A stretch of 22,071 nt of DNA, taken from NCBI GenBank assembly GCA_031257735.1, contig JAIROC010000109.1, forward strand, positions 1 to 22,071, written 5' to 3'. This DNA is from Bacteroidales bacterium (GTDB lineage Bacteria > Bacteroidota > Bacteroidia > Bacteroidales > WCHB1-69). Positions 6,881 to 14,717 of this stretch are shown piece by piece. The position numbers and the translations under genes are program-made. The notes under the pieces are model-generated. The model did not search any database. It saw only the letters and a program-made list of their open reading frames with translations, and was not told where the DNA came from. The stretch's first letter is position 1. Each line of letters begins with the position of its first letter.

Positions 6881-7201
6881 ATGCAACCGAAAATACATAT
6901 TAAAAAAGGCGATAACGTTAAGGTTTTGTCTGGAGATGATAAAGGTCAAACAGGTAAAGTTCTCAAAGTAGAAGTTAAAAAGTACAGGGCATTTGTAGAA
7001 GGCGTCAATTTGGTGTCCAAACATACAAAACCCAGCTCGAAAAATCCGCAGGGAGGTATTATAAAAAAAGAAGCTTCTGTACATATTTCTAATTTAATGC
7101 TTGTTGATGGAAAAGGAAATGCAACCCGTATCGGGAGACGTATGGGAAGTAAGGATAAATTAGTTAGATATTCAAAAAAATCAGAAGAGGAGATTAAATA
7201 A
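6881..7201 (+). CDS. rplX: 50S ribosomal protein L24
   Basis: A 106-residue L24 with an N-terminal KOW motif (IKKGDNVKVLSGDDKGQTGKV) and the conserved PSSKNPQGGIIKKEASVHISN segment. It is one of the initiators of large-subunit assembly, near the tunnel exit. Its stop TAA ends at 7201, and that last base is the first base of the rplE ATG, a one-base overlap. Confidence 0.97.
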   Translation: MQPKIHIKKGDNVKVLSGDDKGQTGKVLKVEVKKYRAFVEGVNLVSKHTKPSSKNPQGGIIKKEASVHISNLMLVDGKGNATRIGRRMGSKDKLVRYSKKSEEEIK

Positions 7202-7758
7202 TGAGCTACAAACCAAGATTGAGAGAAAAATACGAAAAGGAAATACTTCCAACATTGAAAGAACAGTTCGGCTTTACGTCTGTGATGCGCGTTCCAAAGA
7301 TTACCAAGATATGTTTGAATCAAGGATTGGGCGGCGCTACCGCTGATAAAAAATTAATTGATAATGGTATCAATGAAATGACATTGATTGCAGGACAAAA
7401 AGCCGTTCCTACCAAGTCGAAAAAAGATATTTCTAACTTTAAATTGAGACGTGGAAATCCTATTGGCGTACGTGTAACACTTCGCGGAGATAGAATGTAC
7501 GAGTTTTTAGACAGATTGATTTCTGTGTCAATTCCACGTGTTCGCGATTTTAGAGGCGTTAATGACAAAGGATTTGACGGTAGAGGAAACTATTCAATGG
7601 GTGTTACCGAACAAATTATCTTTCCCGAAATTGATATTGATAAAATCAGCAAAATCAATGGAATGGATATTACTTTCGTTACAACAGCACGTAACGATAA
7701 TGAATGTTTGGCATTGTTGAAAGAATTTGGATTACCTTTTAAAAATCAAAAGAAATAA
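7201..7758 (+). CDS. rplE: 50S ribosomal protein L5
   Basis: A 185-residue L5 that binds 5S rRNA and contacts tRNA in the P site. Motifs visible are VPKITKICLNQGLG (about 32-45), KSKKDISNFKLRRGNPIGVRVTLRG (about 69-93), and the conserved LISVSIPRVRDFRGVNDKGFDGRGNYSMGVTEQIIFPEI. Length is normal. It is followed by the longest intergenic gap inside the S10-spc section (91 bases), which carries a candidate internal promoter. Confidence 0.98.
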   Translation: MSYKPRLREKYEKEILPTLKEQFGFTSVMRVPKITKICLNQGLGGATADKKLIDNGINEMTLIAGQKAVPTKSKKDISNFKLRRGNPIGVRVTLRGDRMYEFLDRLISVSIPRVRDFRGVNDKGFDGRGNYSMGVTEQIIFPEIDIDKISKINGMDITFVTTARNDNECLALLKEFGLPFKNQKK

Positions 7759-7797
7759 AAAATTATCAGAACAGCAAAAACATATAATAAAAAAGTG

Positions 7798-7805
7798 TAC
7801 CTTTG
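7798..7805 (+). promoter_or_regulatory. candidate internal promoter -7 box before rpsN
   Basis: TACCTTTG, followed by CAC, matches the Bacteroidetes TAnnTTTG consensus exactly and sits in the 91-base rplE-rpsN gap. A start at about 7811-7813 would leave a leader of roughly 38 bases. No clear TTG/TTTG lies at the -33 distance, so the element is half supported. If active, it would feed rpsN and all downstream genes independently of the main promoter. Confidence 0.5.
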
Positions 7806-7849
7806 CACGTTCCAAAGAAAATAAAAAAAGTAGAAGCAAAATATAAAGT

Positions 7850-8119
7850 ATGTCAAAAGAGTCAATGAAAGCTCGGGAAGTAAAAAGAGCAAAATTAGTG
7901 GCAAAATATGCTGTGAAAAGAGCAGCGCTGAAATCAGCAGGAGAATGGACAGAATTACAAAAATTACCGCCTAATTCAAATCCTATTCGTCTGCATAATC
8001 GTTGTATGTTAACAGGTCGTCCGAAAGGATATATGAGAACGTTTGGACTTTCGCGTATTAACTTCCGCGAAATGGCGTCAAAAGGATTAATTCCCGGAGT
8101 GAGAAAAGCAAGTTGGTAA
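7850..8119 (+). CDS. rpsN: 30S ribosomal protein S14 (zinc-free type)
   Basis: An 89-residue S14 of the longer, zinc-independent class. The two CXXC motifs of the short form are missing and only one cysteine remains (in NRCMLTGRPKGYMRTFGLSRINFREMA). The C-terminal GLIPGVRKASW is diagnostic. S14 binds the 16S rRNA head near S3 and S10. It sits 91 bases after rplE behind a candidate promoter and 22 bases before rpsH. Confidence 0.98.
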   Translation: MSKESMKAREVKRAKLVAKYAVKRAALKSAGEWTELQKLPPNSNPIRLHNRCMLTGRPKGYMRTFGLSRINFREMASKGLIPGVRKASW

Positions 8120-8141
8120 AAAAACATAGATAAATAAAAAG

Positions 8142-8540
8142 ATGAATACGGATCCGATAGCAGATTATTTGACCAGAATACGTAATGCCGTGATGGCAAA
8201 ACACAGGGTAGTTGAAATCCCTACGTCAAGTATGAAAAGAGAAATAACAAAGATATTATTCGATAAAGGATATATCTTGAACTATAAGTTTGAAAACGAT
8301 AAAGTACCGGGTATAATAAAAATAGCTTTGAAATATCACCCTGTTTCTAAACAGAGCGCTATTACAGAGTTAAAAAGAGTTAGTCGTCCGGGATTGCGCA
8401 GATATGTGGGGGTAGATGAACTTCCACGCGTTTTAAACGGTATGGGCATCGCTGTTATTTCTACGTCTCGCGGTATGATGACAGATAAGGAAGCACGTTC
8501 ATTAGGAGTTGGTGGAGAAGTTATTTGTTACATTAGTTAA
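8142..8540 (+). CDS. rpsH: 30S ribosomal protein S8
   Basis: A 132-residue S8. The N-terminal MNTDPIADYLTRIRNAVMAKH and C-terminal STSRGMMTDKEARSLGVGGEVICYIS are family signatures. It binds the central domain of 16S rRNA and in E. coli represses the spc operon by binding the rplE mRNA region; that regulation has not been shown for this phylum. The stop is followed directly by a strong Shine-Dalgarno sequence for rplF. Confidence 0.98.
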   Translation: MNTDPIADYLTRIRNAVMAKHRVVEIPTSSMKREITKILFDKGYILNYKFENDKVPGIIKIALKYHPVSKQSAITELKRVSRPGLRRYVGVDELPRVLNGMGIAVISTSRGMMTDKEARSLGVGGEVICYIS

Positions 8541-8547
8541 GGAGGAG
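8541..8547 (+). promoter_or_regulatory. strong Shine-Dalgarno sequence of rplF
   Basis: GGAGGAG lies eight bases before the rplF ATG and directly after the rpsH stop. It is a near-perfect anti-Shine-Dalgarno match in an operon whose other genes have A-rich leaders, and therefore an outlier. Confidence 0.75.
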
Positions 8548-8555
8548 TAGTAGAA

Positions 8556-9113
8556 ATGTCAAGAATAGGGAAATTACCGATAGTGTTGCCAGAGGGTGTA
8601 ACAATTAATATAGATGAGAAAAAAAGTGTTGTTACGGTTAAAGGAAAAAGAGGCGAATTGTTTCAAGCCATAGATCCTGCCATAACATTGAAAGTAGAAG
8701 GTAATACATTGTACGTAAACCGTCATACAGAACAAAAAAGACATAAGGCATTACACGGTTTGTACAGATCATTGCTTGCCAATATGGTAAAAGGAGTTAG
8801 TGAAGGTTTTACCGTAGTACAGGAATTAGTCGGAACAGGATATAAAGTTCAGGCAACAGGACAGATATTAGATATGTCATTGGGATATTCTCATAATATT
8901 GTCTTTGAATTACCTAAAGAAATTACAGTAGAAACGGTTACAGAAAAAGGGAAAAATCCGCTTATAAAAATGACATGTTCGGATAAACAACTGTTAGGAC
9001 AGGTTGCATCCAAAATCAGGTCATACAGGAAACCAGAACCCTATAAAGGAAAAGGTATTCGTTTTCAGAATGAAGTGGTGCGTAAAAAAGCAGGTAAATC
9101 GGCAGATAAATAA
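8556..9113 (+). CDS. rplF: 50S ribosomal protein L6
   Basis: A 185-residue L6 with two similar alpha/beta domains. It starts MSRIGKLPIVLPEGV and carries the C-terminal signature RKPEPYKGKGIR (158-169). It binds 23S rRNA near the sarcin-ricin loop, where the elongation factors act. It has the strongest ribosome binding site in the window. rplR follows after 36 bases. Confidence 0.98.
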   Translation: MSRIGKLPIVLPEGVTINIDEKKSVVTVKGKRGELFQAIDPAITLKVEGNTLYVNRHTEQKRHKALHGLYRSLLANMVKGVSEGFTVVQELVGTGYKVQATGQILDMSLGYSHNIVFELPKEITVETVTEKGKNPLIKMTCSDKQLLGQVASKIRSYRKPEPYKGKGIRFQNEVVRKKAGKSADK

Positions 9114-9149
9114 GAATAGCATAGTAAAATATAAAATTCAAAAACAAGG

Positions 9150-9512
9150 ATGGGAACGAAAAATCAAAAAGTTTATAGAAGAGAAAGAGTTAAACACAGA
9201 ATTAGAAAAACGATTTATGGAACGGCAGAATGCCCAAGATTATCTGTGTTTAGAAGTAATAACCAAATATATGCTCAAATTATCAATGACGATTTAGGCG
9301 TAACATTAGTATCTGCGTCATCTTGTATATCGTCAATTGATACTCAAAAGATAACAAAAATAGAAAAAGCTAAATTGGTAGGAAATGATTTGAGCGCAAG
9401 AGCAATAGAAGCCGGAATAACAAAGGTTGTATTTGATAGAAATGGCTATTTATATCATGGTAGAGTAAAATCTTTAGCAGAAGCAGCTAGAGAAGGAGGT
9501 TTAAAATTCTAA
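9150..9512 (+). CDS. rplR: 50S ribosomal protein L18
   Basis: A 120-residue L18, a 5S rRNA binder in the central protuberance alongside L5. The basic N-terminus (KVYRRERVKHRIRKTIYG), PRLSVFRSNNQIYAQII, and the C-terminal ITKVVFDRNGYLYHGRVKSLAEAAREGGLKF are typical. The ATG at 9150 gives the normal family start. Confidence 0.98.
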   Translation: MGTKNQKVYRRERVKHRIRKTIYGTAECPRLSVFRSNNQIYAQIINDDLGVTLVSASSCISSIDTQKITKIEKAKLVGNDLSARAIEAGITKVVFDRNGYLYHGRVKSLAEAAREGGLKF

Positions 9513-9521
9513 ATTGAAAAG

Positions 9522-10037
9522 ATGTTAGTAGATATAAAAAAAATAAAGATAAGCGACATTACCTTTGAAGAAAAGTTAGTAAGTGTACAACGAGTTACCA
9601 AAGTTACCAAAGGAGGTAGGACATTCAGTTTTTCTGCCGTTGTCGTTATTGGAAATGGAGATGGTATTGTAGGGTATGGCTTGGGAAAAGCCAAAGAAGC
9701 AGTAGCGGCTATTCAAAAAGGAGCCGAAGACGCAAAAAAACATTTAATCTATGTCCCTGTATTAAAAGGAACAATTCCCCATACACAGGAAGGACATTAT
9801 AGTGGTTCACTTGTGTTTATGAAGCCAGCTTCTCCCGGAACAGGAGTTATTGCAGGAGGCGCTATGCGTGCCGTATTTGAAAGTGTCGGCATTAAAAATG
9901 TATTGGCAAAGTCAAAAGGTTCTTCCAATCCACATAGTGTAGTAAAGGCTACTTTTGATGCCTTATCTCGTATGAAAGATCCTTATATGGTGGCTCAATT
10001 GAGAGGCGTTGATTTGAATAAAGTCTTTAATGGTTAA
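9522..10037 (+). CDS. rpsE: 30S ribosomal protein S5
   Basis: A 171-residue S5. The double-stranded RNA-binding domain (RVTKVTKGGRTFSFSAVVVIGN, about 24-45) and the C-terminal part (GVIAGGAMRAVFESVGIKNVLAKSKGSSNPHSVVKATFDAL) are clear. It lies at the mRNA entry pore near S3 and S4 and affects decoding accuracy. It starts 9 bases after rplR. Confidence 0.98.
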   Translation: MLVDIKKIKISDITFEEKLVSVQRVTKVTKGGRTFSFSAVVVIGNGDGIVGYGLGKAKEAVAAIQKGAEDAKKHLIYVPVLKGTIPHTQEGHYSGSLVFMKPASPGTGVIAGGAMRAVFESVGIKNVLAKSKGSSNPHSVVKATFDALSRMKDPYMVAQLRGVDLNKVFNG

Positions 10038-10067
10038 TGTAGTTTTAATAATCCTAAAACAAAGAAA

Positions 10068-10250
10068 ATGGATAAGAGATTAAGAATAACTCAAATTAAG
10101 AGTCAGATAAATAGACCGCAAGTTCAAAAAAGAACAATAAAAGCGTTAGGAATACAAAAATTGAACCGTCCCAAAGAAGTAGTGGCAACTCCACAAATAT
10201 TGGGAATGATTAATACGGTTAAGCATTTGTTAAAGGTAGAAGAAATTTAG
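10068..10250 (+). CDS. rpmD: 50S ribosomal protein L30
   Basis: A 60-residue L30 of normal length with LRITQIKSQINRPQVQKRTIKALGIQKLN and the C-terminal GMINTVKHLLKVEEI. L30 is not universal, but it occupies its usual place between rpsE and rplO in this operon. Confidence 0.97.
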   Translation: MDKRLRITQIKSQINRPQVQKRTIKALGIQKLNRPKEVVATPQILGMINTVKHLLKVEEI

Positions 10251-10281
10251 TAGTAATCAATAAGGAAAGATAAAGTTTAAT

Positions 10282-10728
10282 ATGAATTTGAATAGTTTAA
10301 AACCTGCAAAAGGTTCAACAAAGACTGCTAAACGTATAGGAAGAGGAGAAGGTTCTGGTAGAGGTGGAACATCAACCAAAGGACATAAAGGAGCTCAATC
10401 AAGATCAGGTTATTCAAGAAAAGCTGGTTTTGAAGGCGGACAAATGCCCTTGTATAGACGCGTACCTAAATCAGGATTTAAAAATATTAACAGAATAGCC
10501 TATACAGCTATTAATGTATCAACATTGCAATATTTGTTTGATAATAAAAATATTTCTCTGATTGATATAGATGCAATGCGTGCAAACGGATTGATTGGTA
10601 AGAATGATTTGGTTAAGATATTGGCAAAGGGTGAAATTACTGCAAAATTAGAAGTAAAAGCACATGCCTTTTCCAAGAAAGCAATTGAGTTAATAGAAGC
10701 CCAAGGTGGCGTAGCAACAAAGATATAA
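10282..10728 (+). CDS. rplO: 50S ribosomal protein L15
   Basis: A 148-residue L15. The glycine/arginine-rich N-terminal extension (KRIGRGEGSGRGGTSTKGHKG at about 17-37) threads into 23S rRNA, followed by the globular C-terminal domain ending in VKAHAFSKKAIELIEAQGG. One base separates its stop from the secY start, the conserved rplO-secY arrangement. Confidence 0.98.
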   Translation: MNLNSLKPAKGSTKTAKRIGRGEGSGRGGTSTKGHKGAQSRSGYSRKAGFEGGQMPLYRRVPKSGFKNINRIAYTAINVSTLQYLFDNKNISLIDIDAMRANGLIGKNDLVKILAKGEITAKLEVKAHAFSKKAIELIEAQGGVATKI

Positions 10729-10729
10729 T

Positions 10730-12115
10730 ATGAAAAGATTTATAACCACATTAAAAAATATATATCATATAGAAGAATTACGTAAGCGTATTCTTTATAC
10801 ATTGGGTATTATTTTGGTGTATAGGGTAGGTTCTTATATAGCATTGCCGGGCGTTGATGCCGCAGCGCTTGCAAATTCTTCTTTTACTTCGAGTTCACGC
10901 GAAGGATTGTTGGGATTATTGGATATGTTTTCTGGAGGCGCTTTTTCAAATGCTTCTATTTTTGCATTGGGAATTATGCCTTATATTTCTGCGTCGATTG
11001 TTATTCAGTTATTAACGTTGGTAGTTCCTTATTTTCAACGTATGCAAAAAGAAGGCGAAAGCGGTCGAAAGAAAATTAATCAGATGACACGTTTATTGAC
11101 TATTGCCGTTACAGCATTGCAAGCTCCTGCTTATATAGCCAATTTGATAAATACAGTTGGAACAAATTCAGGGGTTTTTCATACACTTACAGGCGAGGTC
11201 ATATCGGGAGGAACTATTCCGTGGTCATTTACTATTGTTTCTGTAATTATATTAATATCAAGTACTCTCTTTATTATGTGGTTAGGAGAACGTATTACAG
11301 AAAAGGGGGTCGGAAATGGTATCTCATTGATCATTATGATAGGTATCATTGCACGATTACCATTTGCATTATCCGCAGAATTTGCATCTAAAGTGGCAGA
11401 AACAGGTAATGGCGGTTTGGTAACATTTTTGATAGAATTGTTGTTATTGGCAGGCGTTGTATTTATTACTATATTGCTGGTACAGGGAACAAGAAAAGTT
11501 CCTGTACAGTATGCGAAACGTGTAGTAGGAAATAAACAATATGGCGGACAACGACAATATTTACCGTTAAAAGTAAATGCGGCAGGAGTAATGCCTATCA
11601 TTTTTGCGCAAGCTATTATGTTTTTACCTTTGACGATTATGGGATTTGCAGCGCCTTCCGAAACAATGAGCGGGTTTGCTGCGGCAATGACCAATACAAC
11701 AGGATTCTGGTATAATTTTGTATTTGCCGTTTTGATTATACTGTTTACCTATTTTTATACGGCAATAACTTTCAATCCTACGCAGATAGCAGAGGATATG
11801 AAAAAGAATGGCGGCTTTATTCCGGGTATTAAACCGGGAAAAAAGACGGTTGAATTTATAGATACTATTATTTCGAGGATAACGTTGCCCGGATCAATTT
11901 TCTTGGCGTTTGTTGCGATTATGCCAATGTTTGCGAGACTGTTTGGAATAAATTCACAGTTTGCACAGTTTTTTGGCGGGACATCTTTATTAATTATGGT
12001 AGGAGTAGTGTTGGATACGCTGCAACAGATAGAAAGTCATTTATTGATGCGGCATTATGATGGATTAACAAAATCAGGACGGATAAAAGGACGTTCTCCA
12101 CTTCCTATCGGTTAA
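10730..12115 (+). CDS. secY: protein translocase subunit SecY
   Basis: A 461-residue SecY, the pore subunit of the SecYEG translocon in the inner membrane, with ten expected transmembrane helices. Visible landmarks are TM1 (about 21-41), the plug and TM2 region (GLLDMFSGGAFSNASIFALGIMPYISASI at about 62-90), the C4/C5 cytosolic loop QGTRKVPVQYAKR (252-264), and the C5 loop GGFIPGIKPGKKT, both of which contact SecA and ribosomes. Length is slightly above enteric SecY. It lies one base after rplO and 8 before map. It would export the signal-peptide proteins encoded downstream. Confidence 0.98.
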   Translation: MKRFITTLKNIYHIEELRKRILYTLGIILVYRVGSYIALPGVDAAALANSSFTSSSREGLLGLLDMFSGGAFSNASIFALGIMPYISASIVIQLLTLVVPYFQRMQKEGESGRKKINQMTRLLTIAVTALQAPAYIANLINTVGTNSGVFHTLTGEVISGGTIPWSFTIVSVIILISSTLFIMWLGERITEKGVGNGISLIIMIGIIARLPFALSAEFASKVAETGNGGLVTFLIELLLLAGVVFITILLVQGTRKVPVQYAKRVVGNKQYGGQRQYLPLKVNAAGVMPIIFAQAIMFLPLTIMGFAAPSETMSGFAAAMTNTTGFWYNFVFAVLIILFTYFYTAITFNPTQIAEDMKKNGGFIPGIKPGKKTVEFIDTIISRITLPGSIFLAFVAIMPMFARLFGINSQFAQFFGGTSLLIMVGVVLDTLQQIESHLLMRHYDGLTKSGRIKGRSPLPIG

Positions 12116-12123
12116 AAATTTGA

Positions 12124-12921
12124 ATGATGTTTAGCGCAGTACGTTTGAAAACAGAACGGGAAATCGAAATAATAAAAGAAAGTTCTTTGATACTAGGAAA
12201 AACACTGGCAGAGGTAGCAAAGCTCATCAGTCCGGGCGTATGTCTTAAAACTTTGGATAAAGTTGCCGAAGAATATATTCGGGATAATGGCGCTGTCCCA
12301 AGTTTTAAGGGATATAATGGATTTCCTGCAACCTTATGTCTTTCTGTTAATGACGTAATTGTGCATGGAATACCCGGACAGTATGAATTAAAAGATGGAG
12401 ATATTATTTCTGTAGATTGCGGAGTAAAGAAAAATGGATTTCATGCGGATTATGCCTATACTTTTTATGTTGGTAATGTTGCTGAAGAAATACGTAATCT
12501 GTGCGATAGAACAAAACAAGCCCTTTATATAGGAATAGAAAAGGCAAAGGCAGGAAATAGAACAGGAGATATAGGTTTTGCTATTCAGTCTTATGTGGAG
12601 AGTTACGGTTATTCAGTGGTTAGGGAATTGACAGGACATGGAATAGGTCGAAATCTTCATGAAAACCCAGATGTGCGTAATTATGGACAAAAAAATAGCG
12701 GGTCTAAATTGAAAAGAGGAATGGTTTTTTGTATAGAACCGATGGTTAATTTAGGTTGTAAGGAAATAAGTATTGACAAAGACGGTTGGACAACACGAAC
12801 CTTTGACAGATTACCTTCCGCCCATTATGAACACATGGTGGCTATCAGAGAAAATGGAACGGAAATTGTATCAACCTATAAATATATAGATGAAGTTTTA
12901 AATAATAAAAAATATAATTAA
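12124..12921 (+). CDS. map: type I methionine aminopeptidase
   Basis: A 265-residue MetAP that removes the initiator methionine from nascent proteins in the cytoplasm. All metal ligands are visible: D98 (VDCG), D109 (HADYAYTF), H172 (GHGIG), E205 (CIEPM) and E236 (HYEHMVA), plus H81 of HGIPG in the substrate pocket. The ATG at 12124 is followed by a second in-frame ATG at 12127, so the start is uncertain by one codon. map after secY is the normal order, with infA normally next; here an inserted region follows. Confidence 0.97.
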   Translation: MMFSAVRLKTEREIEIIKESSLILGKTLAEVAKLISPGVCLKTLDKVAEEYIRDNGAVPSFKGYNGFPATLCLSVNDVIVHGIPGQYELKDGDIISVDCGVKKNGFHADYAYTFYVGNVAEEIRNLCDRTKQALYIGIEKAKAGNRTGDIGFAIQSYVESYGYSVVRELTGHGIGRNLHENPDVRNYGQKNSGSKLKRGMVFCIEPMVNLGCKEISIDKDGWTTRTFDRLPSAHYEHMVAIRENGTEIVSTYKYIDEVLNNKKYN

Positions 12922-12933
12922 TAAAGTTAATAA

Positions 12934-12940
12934 AAGGAGA
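12934..12940 (+). promoter_or_regulatory. Shine-Dalgarno-like site of the HU-related gene
   Basis: AAGGAGA sits seven bases before the ATG at 12948. It is one of only two clear Shine-Dalgarno matches in the operon and supports the chosen start. Confidence 0.6.
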
Positions 12941-12947
12941 TAAAATT

Positions 12948-13361
12948 ATGGCTATCAAGTATACTGTAAAAAAGAAAACACAAGCAGGTGTTGTAGGCGG
13001 CGGAGAAAGAAAATATTACGCTGTCATCACTACAGATGGAGAACTTACTATAGATGATTTAGTAAAAGAAATTGAAAAGTTCAGTTCACTCAGTGAGCCG
13101 GATATTAGAGGCGTTATTGTTGCTTTGGAAAATGCAATTCAAGACAAATTAGCTAATAGTCAAATTGTCCGTTTGGACAAATTAGGTTCATTTTATCCAA
13201 CACTTTCTAGCGAAGGCAAAGAAAAAGAAGAAGAAGTGAATGAACGTTGTATAAAAAAAGTAGGTATCAATTATCGTCCGGGTGCGCGCATATTGCAAAC
13301 AATGCAAAACGCAGGATATAAAAAAGTAACAACAAAGAAGAAAGATAAAGAGAATGAATAA
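12948..13361 (+). CDS. HU-related DNA-binding protein (HU-HIG / TIGR01201 type)
   Basis: The 137-residue protein belongs to the Bacteroidetes class of HU-like histone proteins with an N-terminal extension (MAIKYTVKKKTQAGVVGGGERKYY). The core has an alpha-helical dimerisation part (about 33-70), a beta region LDKLGSFYPTLSS (76-88) and the arm-like VGINYRPGARI (105-115). It ends with a lysine-rich tail (KKVTTKKKDKENE). Such proteins are expected to bind DNA without sequence specificity and shape the nucleoid; a specific role is unknown. It follows map by 26 bases on the same strand, so it is probably co-transcribed. HU-type genes are not usually found between map and infA. Confidence 0.85.
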   Translation: MAIKYTVKKKTQAGVVGGGERKYYAVITTDGELTIDDLVKEIEKFSSLSEPDIRGVIVALENAIQDKLANSQIVRLDKLGSFYPTLSSEGKEKEEEVNERCIKKVGINYRPGARILQTMQNAGYKKVTTKKKDKENE

Positions 13362-13370
13362 GATAAGAAA

Positions 13371-13542
13371 GTAGCAGCTGCTTTGAAGGTAAGGCAAGCC
13401 ACTTTAATGCAAAACCAAAGCAGGTTTCAGGCAAAACCTAAGCTGCTTTTAGGTAAAACCAAAGCTGCTTTTCGGCAAAACCTAAGCTGCTTTTGAGCAA
13501 AAGCAACGCTGCTTTAAAGTCAAAGCAAAGCTACTTTTTTTT
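13371..13542 (+). repeat. about 22-base tandem repeat array with hairpin potential and terminal T8
   Basis: Degenerate units of about 22 bases follow one another. The best copies are 13430-13451, 13452-13473 and 13474-13495 (consensus GGYAAAACCWAAGCTGCTTTT), with weaker copies at 13409-13429, 13496-13516 and 13517 onward. The 5' end holds a perfect palindrome AGCAGCTGCT (13373-13382). Unit junctions can pair: AGGTTT 13422-13427 with AAACCT 13434-13439; GCTTT 13445-13449 with AAAGC 13461-13465; GCTT 13467-13470 with AAGC 13484-13487; GCTTTT 13489-13494 with AAAAGC 13499-13504; TGCTTT 13510-13515 with AAAGCA 13522-13527. A T8 run (13535-13542) ends the array. It fills the gap between the HU gene and the exported-protein cluster. 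Confidence 0.8.
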
Positions 13543-13573
13543 AAATAAAAAGATTAGAAGTAAATAGAAGAAA

Positions 13574-14683
13574 ATGAATATGTTTTTTAGAAAGATAGAA
13601 ATATTAGCGATAGTGGTATTGATGTCATCAATGGTGGGGTCTGCTCAAAAAAGGATAGTTTGGTATTTAACGTACACAAAAACTTTTTATGCTATACCAT
13701 CATGTGTGAAGCAAGATGAAATCAATGATCTTGATTTAGTAAGTATGATTACAGAAGAGCCTCTTATAGAGCAGACGCAAGAGTTTATTAGTGATGATAA
13801 TCATCTTACTGTTACTGTTAGTTATCCCCAAAAACCCCGATATGAATATGATTATAAGTATATGAAAGGGAGAATGGTTTTTTCTAAAGAGGGAACATGG
13901 GTATATGATCATCATGGGAATGAAATTGCTTTTGAACCTAATAAGGATAAAAATTCTTTTCTCATAGATGAATCAATTAGTCGTTCTTATGGCATTTATA
14001 ATGATATATTTGAGGTGGATTTTCATTATGCAGTAGAGATGCTTTCTAAAGCGGGCTTTAAAGTCTATAAGAGCAATGATGATTATTTGACAGGAATAAA
14101 TGATATGATGGAAATAGTTATAGACTTTAAAAACTTTATTTATGAAATACGTTTTTTTGAAAAAGAACAGTTAAAGATGATAGAACGGACGCAATATATA
14201 AAAACGAAGGAGAAGGGTGCTATTATTCCCTATAGGGAAACAATAATTACATATAATACATTGCCAAGTAGTAATATTCCATATCAAATAACTAAGGAAA
14301 AATCATATTCGTTTTATGAGGTGAGAAATGCGAGGGGAGAAATAATTGTAAAAGAAGGGAATGCGGAGGTGATTTTAAAAACATCTGACAAACAGGAAAA
14401 GAACATCCAATTGGGGCAATATGAAGAAATAGAGAAACGAAAGATGGAAATGAAAGTATATCCTAATCCAGCAGAAGAACAAATAACTATTACTCTTCCC
14501 TTTTATATGAATGATGATGTTTCTATTGATATAATAAATATTATGGGTGTGTCTGTTTTATCAGAACAACACGTAAAAGGTAATCAAGTAAAATTGAATA
14601 TTCATTCGTTGATTGCTGGTGTTTATATTATACGTTGTACACAAGATAATAAATCAATCACTGCTCGTTTTATAAAGCAATAA
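13574..14683 (+). CDS. secreted protein with T9SS type A sorting domain, body of unknown function
   Basis: A 369-residue exported protein. Residues 1-24 form a signal peptide (positive N-terminus, hydrophobic core, likely cleavage at SAQ). Residues about 294-369 are a type A sorting domain: KVYPNPAEEQITI (294-306), the middle IDIINIMGVSVLS, and LIAGVYIIRC near the end, which directs transport across the outer membrane by the type IX system. The body (25-290) is rich in beta-strand-like, aromatic and charged stretches and I recognise no domain. A second ATG lies two codons in. It is the first of four exported-protein genes, 34 bases before the hydrolase gene. Arginine is often AGA or AGG, unlike the CGT-rich ribosomal genes, in keeping with lower expression. 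Confidence 0.85.
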   Translation: MNMFFRKIEILAIVVLMSSMVGSAQKRIVWYLTYTKTFYAIPSCVKQDEINDLDLVSMITEEPLIEQTQEFISDDNHLTVTVSYPQKPRYEYDYKYMKGRMVFSKEGTWVYDHHGNEIAFEPNKDKNSFLIDESISRSYGIYNDIFEVDFHYAVEMLSKAGFKVYKSNDDYLTGINDMMEIVIDFKNFIYEIRFFEKEQLKMIERTQYIKTKEKGAIIPYRETIITYNTLPSSNIPYQITKEKSYSFYEVRNARGEIIVKEGNAEVILKTSDKQEKNIQLGQYEEIEKRKMEMKVYPNPAEEQITITLPFYMNDDVSIDIINIMGVSVLSEQHVKGNQVKLNIHSLIAGVYIIRCTQDNKSITARFIKQ

Positions 14684-14717
14684 TAAAAAAGTGTCAAACA
14701 TAAAAAAACAAATAAAG

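Noticed and set aside
9004..9297. Open frame spanning the rplF-rplR junction
   Set aside because: It overlaps both ribosomal genes out of frame and has no family resemblance.
11179..11694. Minus-strand 171-codon frame inside secY
   Set aside because: It is antisense to the clearly conserved secY coding sequence and shows no recognisable features.
13407..13496. Possible 29-codon gene inside the repeat array (starting MQNQSRFQAKPKLLLGKTKA)
   Set aside because: The frame arises from the 22-base repeat, shifts frame in each unit, has no ribosome binding site and ends in the array. It is better explained as repeat DNA.
13371..13542. CRISPR array
   Set aside because: Units are adjacent with no unique spacers, vary in sequence, and no cas genes are nearby.
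14691..14717. GTG start for the hydrolase gene
   Set aside because: The nine extra residues (MSNIKKQIK) would sit in front of a standard signal peptide that begins properly at the ATG at 14718.
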